This document shows, piece after piece, positions 34,001 through 40,307 of a stretch of DNA of 40,307 bases. The notes under the pieces are model-generated. The model saw nothing but the letters and a program-made list of their open reading frames with translations, was not told the origin of the DNA and made no database searches. The stretch's first letter is position 1. Every line of letters starts with the position of its first letter. This DNA is from a virus. The stretch covers positions 1 through 40,307 of the IMG/VR virus record IMGVR_UViG_3300025141_000248. The stretch is one strand, 5' to 3'. Both the position numbers and the translations under genes were made by a program.

Positions 34001-37000
34001 GACTATTGAAGACATCTTTGGTAGGGTAGCGAGAGACAGGTTTCTTGGCATTGAATTTGAAGGTCAAAAGCCTGAAGATGTGGAGTATAATATAAAGATG
34101 CGTAATCTTTCTAAGAACCCTGCTAATGAGAGTTTACGCACAGAACTATTAGACAATATAGATAAGATAGGTGTACCTCATTTACTTGAAGGTCTTAGAA
34201 CTCCCGGGAATGAAGCCTTTGCAATAGGAGCATATAAAAGGATAATGAGAATCAATCTTAATATCATTGACGAAATGGCGGCTGAAGCTGAGGTCTCTAA
34301 AGCAGGGGCTGAGGAATGGCAGAGTCAATATTCTGAATTTACTCATGTTGTAGACAGGATGCTGAAAACTAATTCTAATAGTATTGCTATCATTCACCAT
34401 AAATTTGCAAGACCTTATATAGAAAAAGTTATACAGAACTATGTTGTCAATCAGTTAGCTAAGCCTAAGATGAAAAATAGTTTATCTGGTGCTATGAGAC
34501 CGTATGATTTATGGCTACAAAAAAGAAAGAATAAGGAGGGCAACACGTCCTTGTTAAATGATAGGGATGATATTTTCTTTCTTGATGAGGGATATAAAGA
34601 TATGAAAATCTGGTCAAGATTGTTTGGAGGAAAGTCTAAAACACTTGAGCAGTTCTGGAAAGAGTTCAGAGATGGTAAGTGGGATGCTAATAAGGAAGAA
34701 GCTAAGGAAATATTCAGAAGCATAGGGCTACGTGTACCGATGGATTCTTTATCTGGTGCTCATAGACTGACATTTAAGGGCTTTACAGGTCGTGTAGGCT
34801 ACGGAGTATTGCTACATCCAAGGACGATGAGAGCATTGGGAGGGGCAGACCTTGACGGAGATAAGGTTCATATGTTCTTTGGAGATGAAGAATATGGTAT
34901 GAAAAAGACTTGGAAAAATATGTACGAAGAACAGAAAGAAGAGTTCTATGTAGGTGGAGAAGAAATTTATCCTACAAATATTAAACCTAAATTTACAAGT
35001 CAAATGGTTTATGGGGATGGTTATCCTTCTTCTCATTATAAAATGAGACCTGAATTTAAAGGTAAATCTACTATGGATTTAATAGAATCAGGAGATAGAA
35101 CAGCTACCAGTAGAACATATAATCAAATTAAAGATATTGAAAAGGGAGATATTATTGAATTTAAAGGGAAAGATGGGAAAACTTTGTTAGTTAAAGTTAC
35201 AAAATCTCCTTATAAAGTTTCTGATATTTCTTCCGAAGAATGGTCTAAACTTGAAGGATGGGATAAATCCAGACATGCAATAAATGCAAAAGCAAATAAA
35301 TGGCAATACCAATTTAAATATATAAAACCTAAAAGAACTCTTTCAAAAGAAGGTAGTGTTGTAGAAAATCCTAAGGAAGTCAAAGGGATGAAAGAACTCT
35401 TTACAGAAACGGGAAAATTACCAAGTGGGATAGATGCAGGTCGAGCAAGTTACAGTCCTATCTTACAGTATAGTCCATCAGAAAGATTAATTATATCTCA
35501 AGCAGCAAGTACCGGTAGAGATATGCTCAGCGCTGCTGTAGTAAATAAGAATGTATTAGGCGGGGCTTATGCTGCCTTGATGGCAAATAAGGACGGGTAT
35601 GTAGATGTCCCAATAGATAAGTGGGGACAAGGTATATTTGCACCACCGCATTTCTATAAGCAGAAATTTGTGATGCGTATTGAACCAAAGAGAGGGAAGA
35701 ATGCTGTATTAGAAATGAATAAGAGAGCAAGAGCAAGTATTGCTTTCTCATCTGACCCTATGGATGAAGCTGGACTGAAGTCAAGAAGCGCGTTCTTTAA
35801 TGCTGTTGCTGAGGCAGGCTTTACATTTAGGGTTGGGAAGGTGAAGAATGGGAAATTCATTGAGTCAGAAATGGAACCTCTTAGACCCGGAGCAGAGTAT
35901 CGTCGACCATGGGACTTGAGTGAATTTACACATAAGAAAGGATTGATTGATATATTCTCAGGTATTAATACAGCGTTGTACGGTAGGAATCACAACGAAG
36001 GTAGGAAGTGGTCAATGGGAGAGGTAAAGTATAGATTAAATCAGGTCGATAATTTACCAAAGGAAATGAGAAATACTTTACTGCCAATGATGGCTGATAC
36101 TCTAAAGAACGTTGACTGGCATGATAATATATTTAGTAGGATAAATGAGAAGAACTTGAATGCTTTATATGCAGACTATGATATGATAAGAAAGGAAGAG
36201 TATGAAGTACTAAAAGTTCTTTTTGATAGACCCCGTGGTGTGCCTGTTATAAAGGGAGCATATATTGATAGGGTTATGAATAAGAAGTACCGCCTGATGG
36301 ATGATGTAGGGCGAGAAGATTTAATATTTTTACATTCAGATAAGTCTATGGATTTAATCAAGGAATTATTCGCTGGTCAAAAATATTACGAAGCAGAGAT
36401 AAAACGCTATGAAGACCTTTATGGTTCTAAAGATAAAAGATTAAAAGAACGTCCAGCTTGGTTATGGAAAAACGAGAAGGCAGAAGAGTTCAGACGAAGA
36501 ATTATTGGTGACATAGTTACTAAAGCACAGGACTTTATAACACAGGATTTAACTGATATGGTTAGCTCAAAACTTGTGCATGATTCATTTATAAAGTCTG
36601 GACTTTCAGAAGCAGAATTCAAAGGTCTTCTTAATGCGGTGGAAGAAATCAAGAAAGAAAGTAAATGGATGGAGCGTAGATATAGAGAAACAGATAGACG
36701 TGCAGAGTTTCATACTAATGAAAAGCTTGAAAAATTTAAGGCACGGATGGATGATATAGTATTTGGGACTGAAGAAGTTAGTCGTGCAGATGACCAGTTT
36801 ATTACTGACCAGCGGGTGATGAAATTAAAAGAGGGTAGACCACCTGCAGTTGAAAGACTTATTGACCATCTTATGCTGAATAGTATACACAAAGGACAGC
36901 TTGAAAAGGTAGAGGGTGAGCTCACAAAATTAGTTTTGAAAGCAGATAAACTGGGTCCAGAAGCCTTTGCAGAACAAAAAGCTTACTTAGAATCTTTGAG

Positions 37001-40000
37001 GAAGAAGGTTAATGCTACCAGTCTTCATAAAACAGGCTTTCAAAGTAAAGCTGTTTCACAAGGAGCGATAAAAGAATACATTGATACATTTTCTAAACTA
37101 TTTGATGCAACTCTTAATAAACCTACACTTAAAGAAGTGGAAAGAGTTAAAGGTGAACATGAGGAGGCTGATAAACCACAGATTATAGTAGATAAAGATG
37201 GGAATAAAGTTAAGGCTTCTTTCTTTGAGACTGGTAAAGATAAAGAAACAGATAAATACATTGATGAACTGTCTCCATTTCAAGGTGTTCATAAGGGAGA
37301 ACATACACCAAGGGTTACTGAAATTTGGTCAGAGTTGAAAGGACATTTGGATTACTATCATGACAGTATAGGAACAAGACTGAATGGCATGGTTCGTTGG
37401 CTCTTTGGTAAAGATTTAAATGCTATGGATTTAGAAGAATTTGAATCGCTGAATAGATACTTTGATAATGTTCGAAAGGGTACTTGGTATCAACAGTTTT
37501 TTGCCAAGGTGAAAGGGAAGTTTCCTAAATTAGCAAAGAGACATTATCAATTATTTCCTGAAGCTATTGACAGAGATTTAATGAGAGAAGACATGCGTCT
37601 TATAGAAAAGAAAGGTCTGTTTTTAGATAGGATGGGTAACAGTGTATCAGGTAAAGTCTATCAACCTATGCATATTATAGGAGAAGGTCAAGCATGGATT
37701 CATTCTGCGCAGGAATTAGGTATCAGAGCAAGTGAAAAAGAGAAGACTGCATTAAGAGAATCGCTGTTACCATTTGTTGATGCGATAGAAGACGGCAGAC
37801 CTCTTCATGAAATAGCCGTAAGAATTAGAGAGGGTGGACTCGTTGGAAAGATTCTTAAAGATTATAAAGGGCAGGCAGTTCTTGGTCATTTCGTGGGTTT
37901 ATATAAAGGGTATGAAAGAGACGCAAAGATAAAATATGACTGGAATAAACTAAAAGATAAGAAATATATGATAGACCTTGGTGAAGGTAAGAAAGTTGAG
38001 ATGACTGGAGCTGAGATTGTAGAAAAGATAAATGAAGTTTATACTGTTCAGAATAAAAGGGTACATAAATGGATGACAGGTGACCCAGAATATGTTGATG
38101 AGTTTATTAAAAAACATTTCAGAAAAAATCCAGCGACTGGTGGTAAGAGGATGATAGCAGAATTTACCAAAATGATGGAGGAACATTATCGTACAGGAGA
38201 TTGGTCTAATGTTATGGAGAAGTTTGGGATTGATGGGATGAGAAGAATAGCACAGCAGTTTATGTTGAATCAGATTCCTTCAACTAAAGAGTTTGCTGAG
38301 ATTCGTAAAAGCGTTGCCAATATGGTTATCGAAGCTACTGGTGATTTAGGTGCTGAATATTATTTCCCTCACTTGATGTTTGATAGAACAGTCTCTCGCA
38401 AAGCTGCAGAAAAAGCTACAGAAATTATAATGAACGATACCACACGTTCAAAAGAAGATAAAGATAGAGATTTAAAAAAGATACTATTCCACAGCAAACA
38501 ACTTACCGGAGACTGGGTTCCCAATGAAGATGTGACTACGCGATGGAATATGATGGATGATGTATTAACTGGTATTCTTGCGGGTAAGAAAGCAGGAAAG
38601 CAGGTAATAAGATGGTTTGATAGTAATAGTAGGGTTGGTAATCAGTATTCACGTACTAATCATGTTGCAGGGTGGAATGTTGAACCTGAAGCTTACCATA
38701 CATATCAAAAAAATGTAATAGATAATTTTTATAAACATATTAGTCAGATAATGACTCGTGATGTAATACATCGTTGGGACCAAAGATTTTGGCTCAAGCA
38801 TAAAGGTGATAAGGATGCTCTAAATTTGAAGGATAACTGGGTAAGATTTTTTAAATTGTATGCTCAGCAAGCTATGGGAAATCCCAGCCAGATACCAGAC
38901 TCATATCTAAATAATCCTGATATGAAACTCAAGGGTAATCCTTATGCGTGGTGGGCTGATTCTAATGTAGAGAAGAAAGTAAATAAGATTGCAGATAGGC
39001 TCGGTCTTAATCAGAATCAGCTCCCACCTCACCTAAAAGAATTAGGTGGCTTTGACTACCAAGACATAGTAAGATGGGGAAACCTTGAAGCTAAGTATGA
39101 ATTGGCATCCTTGTTAGCTCATCCAAAGAGCGCTGTTGCTAACCTATATGGAGGAACTGTACATACGTGGATGAATACAGGAACTCAACATTTAAAGAAC
39201 GCCAGAAATATAGAGTACCTAATGACTAATGTCAATAGAGAGTGGAAGAGTATGGACGACGTATATAAATGGGTACAAAGTCATGGTGTTGTAGAAGAGT
39301 TCTTGATGTATGAAGCTGACATTAATCCGCAATTTAAAAGTAAAAGATGGAAAAGCTTTTTTGACGATGCTCATAAAGTACTTAAGAAAGACCCCGAATT
39401 AGAAGATGTTGGTCTTATTTCTCTTGCGAAATCACATGGTATAACTGAAAAGATGTTTGAAAAAGCTGCGTGGTTTATGCGTCGTCCAGAACGCACTCTA
39501 AGGCGTGATGCTTTCATGGCTCATTATTTGCAAGCAAGAGAACGATTTGGTGGAGCTATACAACAGTTTGACCATCCTTATTTAATGGAGATAGCTAAGA
39601 AGGGAGTCAAGGCTACACAATTCTTATATAGTGCACCATTTAGACCTATGTTTGCTGGAACTTCCCTTGGTAAAGTGATGACAAGGTTTCAATTATGGTC
39701 ATGGAATAGTGTAAGGTTTAGAAATGATAAGATAAGAGAAGCGTCTATATATGGTTGGAAACCGGGAACAAAAGAATATGAGAGGTTTCAACGTATGGCT
39801 TCTGCTGACTTGTTCATGCTTGGGATGGCTAATATATTTATGTATTCAATATTTGAAAATGCTTTACCTGCACCTTTAAATTGGTTTCAAGATACAGCAG
39901 AGATGTTAATGGGTGACGATAAAGAAAGAGAACGTGCTTTCTTTGGCGCATATCCTTCACCACTCCAACCATTACAAATGGTTACTCCACCTATAGCAAG

Positions 40001-40241
40001 GCTGTTACCTGCTACATTTAAAGCGATAGTTACTGATGATTATACAAGATTAGCTGACTATTATGTATGGACAATGTTTCCTTTTGGTAGACTTTTAAGA
40101 GATGTCGTTGGACCGGGTGGAGTTATTGAGAATCCGGCAAGGACAGTTGAAAAATTAACTGGTCTACCTTACATGCAATTTAGTGGACAAGTATCAGGAA
40201 GGCGTGATGAAGAAATGGAGGGACCACGTGGACTTATTTAA
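31089..40241 (+). CDS. Giant virion protein with a two-barrel RNA-polymerase-like core and inserted ASCH-like domain
   Basis: A 3050-residue protein, nearly a quarter of the window. Residues 1 to about 230 carry Gly/Ala-rich amphipathic helices like ejected proteins. About 815-905 resemble the first double-psi barrel of crAss-type virion RNA polymerases: DGGILVRDD (820-), K854, K860, GKYAF (K870), GDGIHMMIPKSAAK (K901). About 1212-1262 show RVPMDSLSG and GGADLDGDKVHMFF, with the metal-binding DLDGD at 1254-1258. An ASCH/PUA-like domain (about 1300-1415, SGDRTATSR, KGDIIEF, LEGWD) is inserted before the polymerase-like sequence resumes (about 1447-1490, AASTGRDMLSAAVVNKN). The remaining 1500 residues are helical and unassigned, ending GLPYMQFSGQ. 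Likely an injected polymerase for early genes; activity not shown. No clear ribosome site precedes the ATG. Confidence 0.65.
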   Translation: MYVYDFEPTVKEEFVQKAIKQYQDSPQEFDEKTLDLIERHATHYNIPFARADLSASVASLASQVGSGFFSGFTTFNIGDQPKNEWEAIARNIGHLAGFVGYVPSLPFKLLRAQKLVGAAQALRGKSIPMLAANKVTKATKGVLKTAGVARAGATADAVGFLQNKRLHDIIEGGFHLGVASAVGAWQGGVDEMMSSFIHGAETGAVFRGIGNLINKDMVGFGKKLEPHQLGPSGRPKWKKLSSGQQGDTAIKMMASSLYTGLPSTVRGETTPEQIYNYLIGAYFGFGEMPQETRMQGKYLQKMRKAAAKDPEIAISKDPELLPEWDTLTKREQDLVRRATLTSFGTPSERDALVFAIAEEQGISVVDAQKEMAAFEKKTAGEYNEYGEAVKKDSRLKDGTISADNTNADIGETIERTPIILKAENFVERTYEDTLKTIKNPLEREQKKIEIASAVQKHWGSLLTKEKQNPSEKMVNWLEKEYKVGLDTEAKDFWRQWGEQRMKGKPVMLAGIYQIYNHKLKRYETKTRLLDPNVSDKKLVEPEKPIDTAWGESSERVTGERSNEAAYFIFDHFVKGEKEYTGLEDWRRAQIERAKNVAKRKYPEDWRNYYKDYADSYMRETEQRMWKQANENGYYYFGGRGDAERRYFVKFHPNTPTKEKTIDTALDTIIDMIVKERGQKEGREVIEEEFHKDGRSFIDRFITVDKNSEVKITEKELRTDYKKAFISNVLWEAELNFGGVKNLKDGITKLSDTLGDGFINTAKNFNKRAQIWFNTGYRSNPESIVAPDIVDGNYRYILYEDAEGKNLTNKSKATEYAEISDGGILVRDDVLEMINRDQGLPHLNRDGRKIAGFNKSFIVSKHPELGALLGKYAFHAAGAELSKEMRLRGDGIHMMIPKSAAKQWGNRRFNSYNWNKGKLEFGSDKNIYQLPIQDVYNIHSTKQNEHSIHEQRIPKQLLSNLTPFAYKDINPKTIEDIFGRVARDRFLGIEFEGQKPEDVEYNIKMRNLSKNPANESLRTELLDNIDKIGVPHLLEGLRTPGNEAFAIGAYKRIMRINLNIIDEMAAEAEVSKAGAEEWQSQYSEFTHVVDRMLKTNSNSIAIIHHKFARPYIEKVIQNYVVNQLAKPKMKNSLSGAMRPYDLWLQKRKNKEGNTSLLNDRDDIFFLDEGYKDMKIWSRLFGGKSKTLEQFWKEFRDGKWDANKEEAKEIFRSIGLRVPMDSLSGAHRLTFKGFTGRVGYGVLLHPRTMRALGGADLDGDKVHMFFGDEEYGMKKTWKNMYEEQKEEFYVGGEEIYPTNIKPKFTSQMVYGDGYPSSHYKMRPEFKGKSTMDLIESGDRTATSRTYNQIKDIEKGDIIEFKGKDGKTLLVKVTKSPYKVSDISSEEWSKLEGWDKSRHAINAKANKWQYQFKYIKPKRTLSKEGSVVENPKEVKGMKELFTETGKLPSGIDAGRASYSPILQYSPSERLIISQAASTGRDMLSAAVVNKNVLGGAYAALMANKDGYVDVPIDKWGQGIFAPPHFYKQKFVMRIEPKRGKNAVLEMNKRARASIAFSSDPMDEAGLKSRSAFFNAVAEAGFTFRVGKVKNGKFIESEMEPLRPGAEYRRPWDLSEFTHKKGLIDIFSGINTALYGRNHNEGRKWSMGEVKYRLNQVDNLPKEMRNTLLPMMADTLKNVDWHDNIFSRINEKNLNALYADYDMIRKEEYEVLKVLFDRPRGVPVIKGAYIDRVMNKKYRLMDDVGREDLIFLHSDKSMDLIKELFAGQKYYEAEIKRYEDLYGSKDKRLKERPAWLWKNEKAEEFRRRIIGDIVTKAQDFITQDLTDMVSSKLVHDSFIKSGLSEAEFKGLLNAVEEIKKESKWMERRYRETDRRAEFHTNEKLEKFKARMDDIVFGTEEVSRADDQFITDQRVMKLKEGRPPAVERLIDHLMLNSIHKGQLEKVEGELTKLVLKADKLGPEAFAEQKAYLESLRKKVNATSLHKTGFQSKAVSQGAIKEYIDTFSKLFDATLNKPTLKEVERVKGEHEEADKPQIIVDKDGNKVKASFFETGKDKETDKYIDELSPFQGVHKGEHTPRVTEIWSELKGHLDYYHDSIGTRLNGMVRWLFGKDLNAMDLEEFESLNRYFDNVRKGTWYQQFFAKVKGKFPKLAKRHYQLFPEAIDRDLMREDMRLIEKKGLFLDRMGNSVSGKVYQPMHIIGEGQAWIHSAQELGIRASEKEKTALRESLLPFVDAIEDGRPLHEIAVRIREGGLVGKILKDYKGQAVLGHFVGLYKGYERDAKIKYDWNKLKDKKYMIDLGEGKKVEMTGAEIVEKINEVYTVQNKRVHKWMTGDPEYVDEFIKKHFRKNPATGGKRMIAEFTKMMEEHYRTGDWSNVMEKFGIDGMRRIAQQFMLNQIPSTKEFAEIRKSVANMVIEATGDLGAEYYFPHLMFDRTVSRKAAEKATEIIMNDTTRSKEDKDRDLKKILFHSKQLTGDWVPNEDVTTRWNMMDDVLTGILAGKKAGKQVIRWFDSNSRVGNQYSRTNHVAGWNVEPEAYHTYQKNVIDNFYKHISQIMTRDVIHRWDQRFWLKHKGDKDALNLKDNWVRFFKLYAQQAMGNPSQIPDSYLNNPDMKLKGNPYAWWADSNVEKKVNKIADRLGLNQNQLPPHLKELGGFDYQDIVRWGNLEAKYELASLLAHPKSAVANLYGGTVHTWMNTGTQHLKNARNIEYLMTNVNREWKSMDDVYKWVQSHGVVEEFLMYEADINPQFKSKRWKSFFDDAHKVLKKDPELEDVGLISLAKSHGITEKMFEKAAWFMRRPERTLRRDAFMAHYLQARERFGGAIQQFDHPYLMEIAKKGVKATQFLYSAPFRPMFAGTSLGKVMTRFQLWSWNSVRFRNDKIREASIYGWKPGTKEYERFQRMASADLFMLGMANIFMYSIFENALPAPLNWFQDTAEMLMGDDKERERAFFGAYPSPLQPLQMVTPPIARLLPATFKAIVTDDYTRLADYYVWTMFPFGRLLRDVVGPGGVIENPARTVEKLTGLPYMQFSGQVSGRRDEEMEGPRGLI

Positions 40242-40307
40242 AATTCAACGAAAAGTTGGTTCCCTTATACGCCGTCATGGAAAAAAAGTTCCAAATTCCG
40301 AATTCTA
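40207..40307 (+). CDS. Start of the next gene (3' end outside window)
   Basis: ATG 40207 lies in another frame inside the last 35 bases of the giant gene, five bases after AGGAAGG, and stays open to the end of the window. The 33 visible residues are very basic (MKKWRDHVDLFKIQRKVGS, RRHGKKVPNS). Function unknown. The overlap with a good ribosome site is the usual style in this region. Confidence 0.55.
   Translation, partial: MKKWRDHVDLFKIQRKVGSLIRRHGKKVPNSEF

Noticed and set aside
34840-34870. T7- or N4-type single-subunit polymerase for the giant protein
   Set aside because: I do not see the fingers/palm motifs of that family. The DLDGD context with an upstream Lys-rich region and R.P..S fits the two-barrel polymerases instead.
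1-40307. tRNA genes or an attachment site
   Set aside because: Almost all bases are in protein-coding frames and I found no cloverleaf-like stretch or integrase-linked repeat by eye.

Overview
The window is a dense, AT-rich block of tailed-phage virion genes. Every credible gene is on the + strand, genes touch or overlap, and there is almost no non-coding DNA. A P22-type portal, an adaptor-like protein, a beta-propeller tail protein and a row of putative ejection proteins, with no visible sheath, tube or tape-measure gene, point to a short-tailed (podovirus-like) virion. No replication, integration or tRNA gene is seen. A gene is cut at each end, so the window is probably part of a larger genome. 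The host cannot be read from the sequence; strong AGGAGG-type ribosome sites fit a bacterial host, and the overall style resembles uncultured aquatic phages (inference).

Layout. 1-6874: packaging and head genes (two small unknowns, terminase large subunit, portal, scaffold, major capsid protein), followed by a strong hairpin. 6852-11957: neck region, with a connector-like protein fused to a long coiled coil, an adaptor gene that looks split in two, a small membrane protein and small unknowns. 11977-20283: fibre/appendage region, with a protein built from ten exact-length 64-residue repeats, another fibre-like protein, and two extraordinary threonine-rich proteins made of about 10-residue repeats, the first ending in a lectin-like domain. 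20295-23809: accessory genes (glycosyltransferase-like protein, two small membrane proteins, zinc-ribbon protein, calcineurin-like phosphoesterase, peptidoglycan-binding protein). 23802-27832: beta-propeller tail (nozzle-like) protein, whose N-terminus is separated from the rest by one in-frame stop. 27829-40241: putative ejected proteins, ending with a 3050-residue giant.

The most interesting element is the giant protein at 31089-40241. It contains signatures of a two-barrel RNA polymerase of the crAss-phage virion RNAP/YonO/QDE-1 type: a lysine-bearing first region (about residues 815-905) and a second region with RVP..S and ADLDGDK (about 1215-1260). An ASCH/PUA-like domain is apparently inserted soon after the catalytic motif. 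Its place behind the ejection proteins suggests a polymerase packaged in the virion and injected with the DNA. The second most interesting element is the pair of Thr-rich repeat proteins beside a putative glycosyltransferase, which suggests a glycosylated appendage. Many genes are joined by TAATG or ATGA overlaps, implying translational coupling across the cluster.
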